NCBI RefSeq assembly: GCF_010550695.1
Contig: NZ_JAAGOB010000006.1
Span: forward strand, 1-64,000
From: Phytoactinopolyspora alkaliphila
Lineage (GTDB): Bacteria; Actinomycetota; Actinomycetes; Jiangellales; Jiangellaceae
Direction of reading: 5' to 3'
Length of the DNA: 64,000 nt
Under the pieces are notes generated by a model. The model did not search any database. It saw only the letters and a list, made by a program, of their open reading frames with translations, and was not told where the DNA came from. Below are positions 52,299 to 60,965 of the stretch, one piece after another. Position 1 is the stretch's first letter, and the number at the start of each line of letters is the position of its first letter. Position numbers and translations under genes: made by a program.

Positions 52299-53111
52299 TC
52301 AGGCGACGACGATGCGAGCGCCGTGTTCCCGCAGGCGCGAGGTAAGCCGATCGCTGAACTGAGCGTCGGTGACCACCGTGTCGATCTGCTCGATGTCGCA
52401 GACCCGGACGGTGCCGGGGGCGCTTTCCTTCGACGCGTCGCAGACGAGCACGACATGGTCCGCGACATCGAGCAGCGCCTGCTTGACGCCCAGCTCGAGC
52501 TCCGAGCGGACGTACACGCCGCGGCCGTCGATCGACGCCACGCCAAGCATCATGACGTTCAGCCGCAGATTGCCGACGAACTGTGCGGCGCTCTGGCCAA
52601 TGAGGGCCTGGTTCTCCTGGGACAGCTCGCCGCCGATGGCGATCACCCGCACGTCGGGACGGGAAAGCATCGTGGCCAGCACGGGAACGGAATGCGTGAC
52701 AATGCAGCCGGCGAACTGATCCGGCAGGGCGCTGGCGACCTCCAGCGCGGTGGTGCCCGCGTCGATGCCCACGGTGTCGCCGGGCGAGATCATCTGCGCT
52801 GCGGCGCGTCCGATCCGGTGCTTGGCTTCGCCGTTGATGGAAGCGCGGGTGAGGAACGCGGGGTTCGCGCGCGCCTCGGGGGGAAGGCTGGCGCCCCCGT
52901 GCACCAGTACGGCCTCCCCGCTGGCTGCCAGGCGCCGCAGGTCGCGACGGACCGTCATCTCCGACACGTGCAGCTGGCGGCTGATGTCGGAGACCGCTAC
53001 GTGGCCTGAGCGGCGCAGTTGATTGACGATCGCGGCTCGTCGCTGCGGCGCGGCGTCGTAGCGGAGGCCGGCGTCGCCGTCGGTCTCTCCGGGGCTGTCC
53101 AACACATGCAC
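52299..53111 (-). CDS. DeoR-family transcriptional regulator
   Basis: A regulator of about 270 residues. The N-terminal helix-turn-helix has AAIVNQLRRSGHVAVSDISRQLHVSEMTVRRDLRRL. The sugar-phosphate-sensing C-terminal domain has GDTVGIDAGTT and the ISxGG-like AIGGELSQENQALIG. DeoR regulators are usually repressors released by a phosphosugar intermediate. It lies 69 bp upstream of the ten-gene operon on the same strand, and divergent from the YihT-like aldolase gene, so it may control both. The start is uncertain: GTG 53111 or GTG 53105. In E. coli the sulfoquinovose regulator CsqR (YihW) belongs to the same family. Confidence 0.85.
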   Translation of the reverse strand: MHVLDSPGETDGDAGLRYDAAPQRRAAIVNQLRRSGHVAVSDISRQLHVSEMTVRRDLRRLAASGEAVLVHGGASLPPEARANPAFLTRASINGEAKHRIGRAAAQMISPGDTVGIDAGTTALEVASALPDQFAGCIVTHSVPVLATMLSRPDVRVIAIGGELSQENQALIGQSAAQFVGNLRLNVMMLGVASIDGRGVYVRSELELGVKQALLDVADHVVLVCDASKESAPGTVRVCDIEQIDTVVTDAQFSDRLTSRLREHGARIVVA

Positions 53112-53213
53112 AGCGTACCGGGGATGTGAATGTCCATCCAATAATGGTAGTTTTCGAACATCTTCTGCGCGGTGCCGTTGTTCCGCGCCGCTGTCAATGA
53201 GAGGAATCGCGAC
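53112..53213. promoter_or_regulatory. Divergent promoter region of deoR-type and aldolase genes
   Basis: A 102-bp gap. It contains CGAACA at 53155-53160, the reverse complement of the TGTTCG half-site found at 52213 and 52239, inside TTTTCGAACA. No full palindrome is evident. Confidence 0.4.
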
Positions 53214-54080
53214 GTGAACGATCCGATTGACCGACTGCGCCGACCATCCGGTGGTTTCGCGATGCTGGCCATCGATCAGCGCGAGGCGTTGCGCGCCATG
53301 ATCGGCGACCTGCGTGGGCGGGATGTCTCCGACGGTGAGGTCACCCATTTCAAGGTGGCCGCGGCTCGCGCGTTGACGCCGCACGCATCCGCGGTCCTCG
53401 TCGACCACCAGTTCGGCTGGGACGCCGTCCTTGACGAGAAGGCCATCGACCCTGGATGTGCACTCATCACGGCTGCTGACCGGTTCATCCCGGGGCCGGG
53501 GGAGTTCGTCGCCGACGCGGTCATCGACGAGGACGTCGACCCGGCAGTGGTGCGGGAACAAGGTGCCGTGGCGATGAAACTGCTGGTCATCTGGCGGCCG
53601 GACGGTGACCCCGCCGCCAGGAAGGCCATGGTCGAGTCGTTTGTCGCCCGATGCCGTGACCACGGCCTGGCCAGCATCATCGAGCCGGTGTCCCGCGCGC
53701 CCCGAGCCGGTGGACCGTATGACGTCGACGCCGGCATCATCGCGGCGGCGCGTGAACTCGGCGCCCTGGGCGCGGACATCTACAAGACGGAAGTGCCGAC
53801 ACACGGCTCCGGACCCGACGACGAGATCCTCACCCGGTCCCGGGAGCTCGACGACGCGGTGGACGGCCACTGGGTCGTCCTCTCCTCCGGCGTGCGGGCG
53901 GAGCGGTTCCCGCACGCCGTGGAGCTCGCCTGCCGTGCCGGCGCATCCGGATTCCTCGCCGGGCGGGCCGTCTGGGCCTCGGTGGTCGGAAGCGACGACC
54001 TCGACGCCGACCTTCACCGTGTCGCCGTTCCGGCGTTGCGGCGGCTGACTCGTGTGGTGGACGAGGCCGTGTCTCGCTGA
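53214..54080 (+). CDS. YihT/LacD-like class I aldolase, probably sulfofructose-phosphate aldolase type
   Basis: A 288-residue TIM-barrel aldolase that closely resembles E. coli YihT (292 residues), which cleaves 6-deoxy-6-sulfofructose 1-phosphate to dihydroxyacetone phosphate and sulfolactaldehyde. Matching blocks are SGGFAMLAIDQREALRAM (12-29), AADRFIPGPG, MKLLVIWRPDGD, GLASIIEPVSRAPR, GADIYKTEVP with Schiff-base Lys191 (Lys193 in YihT), and ASGFLAGRAVWASVVG with Arg251 (Arg253 in YihT, a sulfonate contact). Tagatose-bisphosphate aldolases (LacD) share some of these, so the substrate is not proven. GTG 53214 has GAGAGGAA 7 nt upstream. A TauE/SafE exporter gene follows 19 bp later. Confidence 0.82.
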   Translation: MNDPIDRLRRPSGGFAMLAIDQREALRAMIGDLRGRDVSDGEVTHFKVAAARALTPHASAVLVDHQFGWDAVLDEKAIDPGCALITAADRFIPGPGEFVADAVIDEDVDPAVVREQGAVAMKLLVIWRPDGDPAARKAMVESFVARCRDHGLASIIEPVSRAPRAGGPYDVDAGIIAAARELGALGADIYKTEVPTHGSGPDDEILTRSRELDDAVDGHWVVLSSGVRAERFPHAVELACRAGASGFLAGRAVWASVVGSDDLDADLHRVAVPALRRLTRVVDEAVSR

Positions 54081-54099
54081 CCGCGAGACCATCCTTGTC

Positions 54100-54816
54100 A
54101 TGCAGCCGGCTCTCGTGGTGATCGCCGTGGTGACCGGAGCGACGCTCCAGCGCAGCACCGGGCTGGGGTTCGCTCTCGTCTCCGGGCCGTTCCTCGTTCT
54201 CGTCCTCTCGCCCTACGACGGCGTCGCCCTGGCCAACGTGCTGTCACTGATCACCTGCGTGATCGTGCTCGCGTCCACCTACCGGGATCTCGATTTCGGG
54301 CTGGCCGCCAGACTCTCTCTCGGCGTCATGGTCGCTGTGCCCGTCGGCGCACTCGTGGCGCGGTCGCTGCCCTCTCCGGCCCTGATGGTTCTGGTGGGGG
54401 CATTGGCAACCGTAGCGGTGGCCGTGGTGGCCATGGGCAGGCCGCTGGCCTTGCTCGCGCACCGCTCGGGGTCGCTGACGGCCGGATTCGTCTCCGGTTT
54501 CAGTAACGTCACCGCCGGTGTCGGAGGGCCCGCCCTGGCTGTCTACGGAGCGAGCACCCGCTGGTCGCGTGTCAGTTTCGTGCCGACGGTCCAGCTCGTG
54601 GGGATCGTCGCCAATGTGCTGTCCCTGATCGCGAAGCGTGACGCCCACCTTCCGGTCCAGCTCGTGCTGGGGTGCAGCGCCGCGGTGATCATCGGAACCA
54701 TCGCCGGCCGGTACCTCTCCGGAGTCATGGGTGAGCGGACCGGCCGGGCGATCGTTCTCTCCCTGGCGGCTATCGGCGGCCTGATGTCCATCGTCAAGGG
54801 GCTGGTGTCATGGTGA
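54100..54816 (+). CDS. TauE/SafE-family membrane exporter
   Basis: A 238-residue integral membrane protein with about seven or eight hydrophobic segments. It has the family-type duplicated arrangement ([20 protein letters not shown] early; [21 protein letters not shown] in the second half). The family exports sulfite, sulfoacetate or other organosulfonates, though other anions are possible. The frame opens at 54052 inside the aldolase gene; ATG 54100 avoids this overlap. Its position 19 bp after the YihT-like aldolase suggests it removes the sulfonated or acidic end product. Confidence 0.82.
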   Translation: MQPALVVIAVVTGATLQRSTGLGFALVSGPFLVLVLSPYDGVALANVLSLITCVIVLASTYRDLDFGLAARLSLGVMVAVPVGALVARSLPSPALMVLVGALATVAVAVVAMGRPLALLAHRSGSLTAGFVSGFSNVTAGVGGPALAVYGASTRWSRVSFVPTVQLVGIVANVLSLIAKRDAHLPVQLVLGCSAAVIIGTIAGRYLSGVMGERTGRAIVLSLAAIGGLMSIVKGLVSW

Positions 54817-54898
54817 GCGCGCACGGTGCCCTGGACGGATGGCGGCGATGCGCGGCACTGACACAGGGGCGACGGCAGAGCGCGTACTCTTGGGAGAC

Positions 54899-56017
54899 GT
54901 GGCAGAACGTGATATCGACGCTGAGATCGCCGACCTCTCCCAGATGCTCACCGGCATCGAGCGGGTGCTCGAGCCGGACAAGCTGCGTGAGCAGGTCGCC
55001 GAGCTGGAGGACCAGGCGGTCTCGCCGGACCTGTGGGACGACGTCGACCACGCTCAGAAGGTGACCAGCCGGCTGTCCTACGCGCAGGCGGAGCTGCGCA
55101 AGGTCACTGAGCTGCGCCAGCGAGTCGACGATCTGCCGGTGATGCTCGAGCTGGGCCGGGACGAGAGCGACGCCGACGCGATGGCGGAGGTGGTCCGTGA
55201 GCTGGACGAGCTGCGGACTCTCATCGCGGACCTGGAGATCCGCACGCTGCTTTCCGGAGAGTTCGACGAGAGGGAAGCGGTCGTCACCATCCGCTCCGGT
55301 GCCGGAGGGGTCGACGCGGCCGACTTCGCTGAGATGCTGCTGCGCATGTATCTGCGCTGGGCCGAGCGGCACGGCTTCAAGGCCGAGGTCCTGGACACCT
55401 CCTATGCCGAGGAGGCCGGGCTGAAGTCGGCGACGTTCGAGGTCAAGGCTCCATTCGCCTATGGGAAGCTGTCGGTGGAAGCCGGCACGCACCGGTTGGT
55501 CCGCATCTCGCCGTTCGACAATCAAGGTCGTCGCCAGACGTCGTTCGCCGCTGTCGAGGTGGTGCCGCTCATCGAGCAGACCGACCACGTCGACGTTCCG
55601 GAGAACGACATCCGCATCGACGTCTTCCGCTCATCGGGTCCCGGTGGGCAAAGCGTCAACACCACCGACTCCGCGGTGCGCATCACGCACCTTCCCACCG
55701 GGCTGGTGGTGTCGATGCAGAACGAGAAGTCCCAGATCCAGAACCGCGCCGCCGCTATGCGTGTGCTTCAGTCGCGGTTGCTGGTGCTTCGCAGGCAGGA
55801 GGAAGAGGCGCAGAAGAAGGAGCTGGCGGGCGACGTCAAAGCGTCCTGGGGTGACCAGATGCGCTCCTATGTGCTGCACCCGTATCAGATGGTCAAAGAC
55901 CTGCGCACCGAGGAAGAGGTCGGCAATCCGCAAGCCGTGCTCGATGGCGAGCTCGACCGCTTCATCGAGGCCGGCATCCGGTGGCGCAAGCAGCAGGAGA
56001 GCGTGTCCGCCTCGTAG
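54899..56017 (+). CDS. prfB: Peptide chain release factor 2
   Basis: Recognises UGA and UAA stop codons and triggers peptide release. The 372-residue product has the SPF anticodon-like tripeptide (RISPFDNQ) and the catalytic GGQ loop ([16 protein letters not shown]). The GTG at 54899 aligns with starts of mycobacterial and streptomycete RF2. GGGAG ends only 2 nt before it, too close for normal use. TACTCT at 54885-54890 could be a -10 box for a leaderless mRNA. In-frame ATGs at 54839 and 54848 are alternatives. There is no internal UGA or CUUUGA frameshift site, so the autoregulatory +1 frameshift of many RF2 genes is absent. Confidence 0.93.
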   Translation: MAERDIDAEIADLSQMLTGIERVLEPDKLREQVAELEDQAVSPDLWDDVDHAQKVTSRLSYAQAELRKVTELRQRVDDLPVMLELGRDESDADAMAEVVRELDELRTLIADLEIRTLLSGEFDEREAVVTIRSGAGGVDAADFAEMLLRMYLRWAERHGFKAEVLDTSYAEEAGLKSATFEVKAPFAYGKLSVEAGTHRLVRISPFDNQGRRQTSFAAVEVVPLIEQTDHVDVPENDIRIDVFRSSGPGGQSVNTTDSAVRITHLPTGLVVSMQNEKSQIQNRAAAMRVLQSRLLVLRRQEEEAQKKELAGDVKASWGDQMRSYVLHPYQMVKDLRTEEEVGNPQAVLDGELDRFIEAGIRWRKQQESVSAS

Positions 56018-56212
56018 GCGTTCCGGATCAGAACTCGGATAGAAGCGACATTCGTCACGATTGGTGCTGTCGGCATATTTCGTGATGTGTCGGATCTGGC
56101 GTACGAGCGAGATCTTCGGTAGTCTCCGGTCCGGCTGCCAAAGAGCGCAGCTCAGGCCTTCGGGGGGCCTGTAAGAGTTCTTGCAGTATGTGAGAGGCCA
56201 GGTTGCTTTAGC

Positions 56213-57289
56213 ATGCCTATTTTCGCGCGCGCTACGCGCATTCATGTTCGAACTGTTGTCTCGGCGGGGCTTGCCAGCACGCTGGCTGGGGGAGCCTTGA
56301 TCGCCGCCGGCCTGGTGTCGACCGCCTCGGCCGACGACCATTTCGCGGACTTCTATGAGGGTAAGCACCCGAAGACCTGTACGGAGGCCGGCCTCAACGG
56401 CGACCTGCTCGTCAAGGTGGAGTCCGAGAACGGCGAGGGCAAGTCGGAGAACGGAGTCACGGGGATCATCTCCGGAGACGACAACCAGTACCTCAACCTG
56501 GTGGTGGAAGGCGACCTGATCATCACAGGCACGATGATCAAGGGTGGTCCCGCCTACCGGATCTACTACGGTGGCCCGTACGAGAACATGCACGCGCCGT
56601 ACCTTCACAACAGCGGCGAACTGATCGAGTTTGTCGACCCGACTGGCAAGAAAAAGAAGAAGAAGCCGGCGATCAGCAACTGGTTCGTCTGCGGTGAAGA
56701 GCCGGGCGGCGGCGATGAGAACGGCGCTGACGAGAACGGTGACGTGGACGGTGCCGATGAGAACGGCGATGTGGACGGTGCCGATGAGAACGGTGACGTG
56801 GACGGTGCCGATGAGAACGGTGACGTGGACGGCGCTGACGAGAACGGTGATGTGGACGGCGCTGACGAGAACGGCGATGTGGACGGCGCCGATGAGAACG
56901 GCGATGTGGACGGCGCTGACGAGAACGGCGATGTGGACGGTGCCGATGAGAACGGTGATGTGGACGGCGCTGACGAGAACGGTGATGTGGACGGCGCTGA
57001 CGAGAACGGCGATGTGGACGGCGCTGACGAGAATGGTGCTGACGAGGGCAACGTGGACGGCACCGAGATGGGCGGCGACAACGGCGACGTGGACGGCACC
57101 GAGATCGGTGGCGACAACGGCGACGTGAACGGTGACGACGACGGTACCGAAGAGGGCGACGAAGGCGGCGAGGAGCTGCCGGACACCGGTTCGGCCACGG
57201 CTCTCTGGCTCGTCGGTGGGGCAGCGCTGCTGGCACTCGGTGGGGCGCTGCTGGTGTTCGGCCGGCGTACCTTCCGGGCTACCGTCTAG
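56213..57289 (+). CDS. LPXTG-anchored protein with acidic Asp/Asn/Gly repeats
   Basis: A 358-residue exported protein. A signal peptide ends near TASADD (about residue 40). A small folded domain of about 115 residues (FYEGKHPKTCTEAGLNGDL ... NWFVCGEE, with two Cys that may pair) precedes eleven DENGDVDGA nonapeptides and a related acidic tail. LPDTG is at 322-326, then a membrane helix and a basic end. The DxNGDxDG pattern resembles calcium-binding loops of EF-hand or thrombospondin type 3 repeats, so calcium-stiffened stalk is a reasonable guess. ATG 56213 lacks a strong ribosome-binding site. It is monocistronic between prfB and ftsE, with a terminator downstream. The small domain is unassigned. 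Confidence 0.82.
   Translation: MPIFARATRIHVRTVVSAGLASTLAGGALIAAGLVSTASADDHFADFYEGKHPKTCTEAGLNGDLLVKVESENGEGKSENGVTGIISGDDNQYLNLVVEGDLIITGTMIKGGPAYRIYYGGPYENMHAPYLHNSGELIEFVDPTGKKKKKKPAISNWFVCGEEPGGGDENGADENGDVDGADENGDVDGADENGDVDGADENGDVDGADENGDVDGADENGDVDGADENGDVDGADENGDVDGADENGDVDGADENGDVDGADENGDVDGADENGADEGNVDGTEMGGDNGDVDGTEIGGDNGDVNGDDDGTEEGDEGGEELPDTGSATALWLVGGAALLALGGALLVFGRRTFRATV
56729..57025 (+). repeat. Eleven 27-bp tandem repeats encoding DENGDVDGA
   Basis: Eleven head-to-tail units of exactly 27 bp, varying only at third codon positions (GGT/GGC, GAT/GAC, GCC/GCT). The encoded nonapeptide is invariant. Synonymous drift with a constant peptide points to selection on the protein. 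Confidence 0.92.
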
Positions 57290-57343
57290 CCAGTAGTTCC
57301 ACAGGCAGGACGAGAGTCGGGTCTGCGGCTCGGCAACGTCAAG

Positions 57344-57386
57344 GGTCCGGCATCCAGGTCGTCATCAACGACCCGGATGCCGGACC
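57344..57386 (+). terminator. Terminator after the acidic-repeat LPXTG gene
   Basis: Arms 57344-57362 and 57368-57386 form a 19-bp stem with one mismatch and a 5-nt loop, followed by TTT, 54 bp after the stop. Confidence 0.8.
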
Positions 57387-57529
57387 TTTGCTGTGAGCTG
57401 GTACGCACGACAGCGGCGTGGTCCTCGTGTCACGGTGCCGATACCTGGCGGACCACGTACACTCGACTGCGGCGCCCTGTGAACGGCCGGTTTCCGGGGC
57501 AAGGAACCTAACTTCGTCGGCGAGGCATT

Positions 57530-58219
57530 GTGATCCGATTCGACAACGTGACCAAGGTCTACCCCACACAGTCCGGGCCGGCTTTGGAGAGCTTGACCAT
57601 GGAGGTTGAGCGAGGGGAGTTCCTTTTCCTCGTCGGTCCCTCCGGGTCGGGTAAGTCGACCTTCCTCCGTCTGGTGCTCAAGGAGGAGCGGCCCACCTCC
57701 GGCCGGATCCGGGTCGCGGGCAAGGACTTGCACCGGTTGTCCAACTGGAAGGTGCCGCACCTGCGCCGCCGAATCGGCACGGTGTTCCAGGACTTCCGGC
57801 TGCTGCCGAACAAGACGGTTTTCGAGAACGTGGCGTTCGCGCTGCAGGTGATCGGCAAGCCGCGCCGCCAGATCGCCCGGGACGTCCCGGCGGTGCTCGA
57901 CCTGGTCGGGCTGGACGGAAAGCAGGATCGCATGCCGGATCAGTTGTCCGGTGGTGAGCAGCAGCGAGTCGCGGTGGCGCGGGCGTTCGTGAACAGGCCC
58001 TTGATCCTGCTGGCCGATGAGCCGACGGGGAACCTTGACCCGGCCACGAGCGTCGGCATTATGAAGCTGCTCGACCGGATCAACCGGACCGGCACCACGG
58101 TCGTGATGGCCACACACGACCAATCGATCGTGGACCAGATGCGTAAGCGGGTCATCCAGCTTGAGGACGGCCGCCTGGTGCGTGACCAGTCGCGTGGCGT
58201 CTATGGCTACACTCGCTGA
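57530..58219 (+). CDS. ftsE: Cell-division ABC ATPase FtsE
   Basis: The 229-residue cytoplasmic ATPase of the FtsEX complex, which couples ATP hydrolysis to activation of peptidoglycan hydrolases at the septum. Walker A is GPSGSGKST near residues 36-44, the signature LSGGEQQR near 140 and Walker B LILLADEP near 160. The FDNVTKVYP start and the [11 protein letters not shown] segment are typical. GTG 57530 is the start. ftsX follows after 34 bp, and the M23 hydrolase behind it is the likely partner. Confidence 0.95.
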   Translation: MIRFDNVTKVYPTQSGPALESLTMEVERGEFLFLVGPSGSGKSTFLRLVLKEERPTSGRIRVAGKDLHRLSNWKVPHLRRRIGTVFQDFRLLPNKTVFENVAFALQVIGKPRRQIARDVPAVLDLVGLDGKQDRMPDQLSGGEQQRVAVARAFVNRPLILLADEPTGNLDPATSVGIMKLLDRINRTGTTVVMATHDQSIVDQMRKRVIQLEDGRLVRDQSRGVYGYTR

Positions 58220-58253
58220 CCGCTGTCCCGCTGACCCTTCCTGAAAGAGTCCG

Positions 58254-59156
58254 ATGCGCTTCCAGTATGTCTTCTCCGAGATCGCGAACGGTCTCCGTCG
58301 TAATCTCACGATGACCGTCGCGGTCGTCATCACCGTCTCCATCTCGATCGCGTTGTTCGGTACGGGCCTGCTGATCCGTGCCCAGTCCGAGGCGACCAAG
58401 GGCTACTGGTACGACAAGGTCGAGATCTCGGTATTCATGTGCAACGCCTACTCCGTGGGCGCCAACTGTGCCGGCGGCGAGGTGACCGACGTCGAGCGGG
58501 ATACTGTCCGAGAGACTCTGGAGGCGCATCCGGAGGTCTCCGAGGTCTTCCACGAGACCCAGGAAGAGGCATACGAGCGGTTCACCGAGCCGCTGGACGA
58601 CCCGGTGGCCGAGGTGATCACGCCGGATCAGCTCCAGGAGGCCTTCCGGGTCGCCCTGGTGGATCCGGACGAGTACGACGGTGTGGTCTCGGCGGTGGCG
58701 GGGCTTCCCGGGGTGCAGAATGTCCATGACCAGCGCGAAGTGCTCGGACCGCTGTTCAGGTTGCTCAGTGGGTTTCAGGTTGGCGCCATCGTGGTGGCGG
58801 TCATCCAAGTGATTGCGGCTGCGCTGCTCATCGCCAACACCATCCGCCTCGCGGCATTCAACCGCAGACGCGAAACCGGAATCATGCGACTCGTGGGCGC
58901 ATCGAACTTCTATATCCAGCTTCCCTTCATTCTGGAAGCGGCGATTGCCGGGTTGATCGGTTCGATCCTGGGCTGTGTCGCGGTATTCGCGCTCCACGAG
59001 GTCGCGGTGAGCCGGCTTCTCGCGCCCAATTTCACCTTTACCGCATGGGTTGATCGAGGTGACGTGTGGATGATGGTGCCGTGGTTGCTTCTCACCGGCG
59101 TGATCATTTCCGCTTTCGCCTCATTCATCACTCTCCGCCGCTATCTGCGCGTCTAG
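58254..59156 (+). CDS. ftsX: Cell-division permease-like protein FtsX
   Basis: The 300-residue membrane partner of FtsE. It has helix 1 (about 22-43), a large external loop (about 55-165) that in this family binds the hydrolase adaptor or enzyme, then three helices in the FtsX/MacB-type C-terminal region (RRRETGIMRLVGASNFYIQLPF is the cytoplasmic coupling segment). The external loop carries a Cys pair (CNAYSVGANC). ATG 58254. Confidence 0.95.
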   Translation: MRFQYVFSEIANGLRRNLTMTVAVVITVSISIALFGTGLLIRAQSEATKGYWYDKVEISVFMCNAYSVGANCAGGEVTDVERDTVRETLEAHPEVSEVFHETQEEAYERFTEPLDDPVAEVITPDQLQEAFRVALVDPDEYDGVVSAVAGLPGVQNVHDQREVLGPLFRLLSGFQVGAIVVAVIQVIAAALLIANTIRLAAFNRRRETGIMRLVGASNFYIQLPFILEAAIAGLIGSILGCVAVFALHEVAVSRLLAPNFTFTAWVDRGDVWMMVPWLLLTGVIISAFASFITLRRYLRV

Positions 59157-59380
59157 TCGCATTCATCCCATTCTGTCCGCATCGCTCGCCTGAGCTGCGG
59201 CGATCTCACCCTCGGCGCCAGCCCCGGATTCATGTGGCATAGCCGCGTGCTCTTGTGCCGCTTTGTCTCCTCTATCATCACATCGGACAGCTGTCGCCCC
59301 CCGGCGGTTTTGCCTCACCTTCTTCCGTACTGCTGTGAATGATGTTACGGTCGTGAACGTCTGGTACGGAGGAGTCAAGT

Positions 59381-60886
59381 GTGAGTGATGTGACTAACGG
59401 GGCCTCGTGGTACCGCAGAGGTATCGCATTGCTGGCGGCATGTGGTATCGCCGCGACAATGCTCGTTCCTGCATGGGCGGGAAATCTCGAAGATCAAATT
59501 CGGGAGAACGAGGAACAGCTCCAGGAGACCGAGAAAGATCTCGAGGACATCCAGGAGGACCTCGCGCACTCCACCAAGGAACTCGGCGACGCGACGAAGG
59601 CCTACGAGAACGCGGTGGCCCAGCTCGCCGGGGCGGAGGAGCGTCTCGCCTCGGCCGAGGCCGAACTCGACGATGCGAACCAGGCGCTGGACGTGGCGCG
59701 AGGAGAACTGGCCGCGGCTCGGGCGGCCGACGCGAAGGCCGCGGACAAGCTGGCACAGGCGGAACGACGCGTCGCGGATCAGCTGGGCAAGATCGACGAG
59801 GTCAACGAGCGTATCGACGGCAAGCGCGCCTCGATCAGCCAGGTGGCGACGCAGGCGTACCAGCGTGGTTCCGGCGGCGAGCTCGCCGCTGTCGCGGCCG
59901 CGCTCAAAGCGGCGGACCTGCATGAGCTGGTCACCAACATCGAAGCCACGAAAGCTGTGGTGAACGCCGAGACAATCATGCTGACCGACCTTCGCGACGA
60001 TCGAGCCGACCTGGCGAACGAGCGGGTAGTCCTGGAGGACCTTCAGGCGGAGGCGCAGGCCCTTCGCGACCAGGCTGCCGAGCAGCTGAAGGAGACCGAA
60101 CGCCTGGAGGAGCGTGCGCGCCAGGTTCAGGCCGAGGCCGAGCAGGCCTCCAGCGACGCCGCCGACGCCAAAGCAGAGGTCGAAGCCCTGGTCAGCGATC
60201 GGGAGGCGGCGAAGGCCGCGGCCGAGAACGCGAAGGCGGAGAACGAGCGTCAGACACGCAAGCTGGAGAACGAACGAGACAGCATCCAGGGCGATATCGA
60301 CCGCCTCCAGCGTGAGCACCGGGAACGGGAGCGCGAACGGGAACGCGAGCGGGAACGGGAACGCGAGCGGGAACGCGAGCGCGAGCGAGAGCGGGAACGC
60401 GACAGGAACGACGACCCACCGCCGGACAACGACAACAACGACCGCGACAACAACCGCGACGACAACGACCGCGACGATGACGGCAATGACGGCAACTCGT
60501 CGAGCGGGCTGCGCTTCCCCGTGGCCAATCCCTATGTGACCTCGCCTTACGGCATGCGGACGCACCCCATCACCGGCGTGCGCAAGCTGCACGACGGCAC
60601 CGACTTCCGCGCCTACTGCGGCACGCCGATCCGCGCGTCGGCGTCCGGCCGGGTGGAGTGGGCGACGTACCGCGGCGCGTACGGCAACCAGGTCGCGATC
60701 GACCACGGCGGCAAGGTCACCACCTACAGCCACCTGTCCAGGTTCGCGGTAGGCGCCGGTTCGCGGGTGTCACAAGGTCAGGTCATCGGGTATTCGGGGA
60801 CCACGGGCCTGTCGACGGCGTGCCACCTGCACTACATGCTCTACGTCAACGGCTCTTTGCAGAACCCGATGAACTACCTGCGATGA
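59381..60886 (+). CDS. Exported coiled-coil M23 metallopeptidase (FtsEX-associated type)
   Basis: A 501-residue peptidoglycan endopeptidase candidate. A signal peptide ends near residue 33 (PAWAG). A long coiled coil (about 35-320) of EnvC/PcsB/RipC type follows, then an (RE)n helix and an Asp/Asn-rich linker. A C-terminal LytM/M23 domain has zinc ligands His404, Asp408 and His484, with catalytic His482 (HLH). GTG 59381 has GGAGGAG upstream. Its position after ftsE and ftsX matches hydrolases whose coiled coil docks on FtsX. The coiled-coil end is extended by charged low-complexity sequence not usual in the family. Confidence 0.88.
   Translation: MSDVTNGASWYRRGIALLAACGIAATMLVPAWAGNLEDQIRENEEQLQETEKDLEDIQEDLAHSTKELGDATKAYENAVAQLAGAEERLASAEAELDDANQALDVARGELAAARAADAKAADKLAQAERRVADQLGKIDEVNERIDGKRASISQVATQAYQRGSGGELAAVAAALKAADLHELVTNIEATKAVVNAETIMLTDLRDDRADLANERVVLEDLQAEAQALRDQAAEQLKETERLEERARQVQAEAEQASSDAADAKAEVEALVSDREAAKAAAENAKAENERQTRKLENERDSIQGDIDRLQREHRERERERERERERERERERERERERERDRNDDPPPDNDNNDRDNNRDDNDRDDDGNDGNSSSGLRFPVANPYVTSPYGMRTHPITGVRKLHDGTDFRAYCGTPIRASASGRVEWATYRGAYGNQVAIDHGGKVTTYSHLSRFAVGAGSRVSQGQVIGYSGTTGLSTACHLHYMLYVNGSLQNPMNYLR
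60320..60397 (+). repeat. Thirteen Arg-Glu dipeptide repeats in the M23 gene
   Basis: A 78-bp stretch of alternating CGN and GAR codons encodes (RE)13. The codons vary, so it is not a pure hexanucleotide expansion. It may form a rigid charged helix linking the coiled coil to the peptidase. Confidence 0.85.
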
Positions 60887-60965
60887 GCGACGACGGGGCC
60901 GTCCGCGCCACCTGCGGCATCTAATCGACTCGTGTTCCGGGCGTCCAGGATGAGATCCTGTACTC

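Noticed and set aside
54839-54898. prfB autoregulatory +1 frameshift
   Set aside because: The frame is continuous, with no internal UGA and no CUUUGA slippery site.
56018-56212. Riboswitch (for example c-di-AMP type) before the acidic-repeat wall protein
   Set aside because: Only a short AGGCC-GGCCT hairpin is visible; the conserved core of a known riboswitch class was not found.
56729-57025. 27-bp repeats resembling a CRISPR array
   Set aside because: They are contiguous, in frame, and encode a constant nonapeptide.
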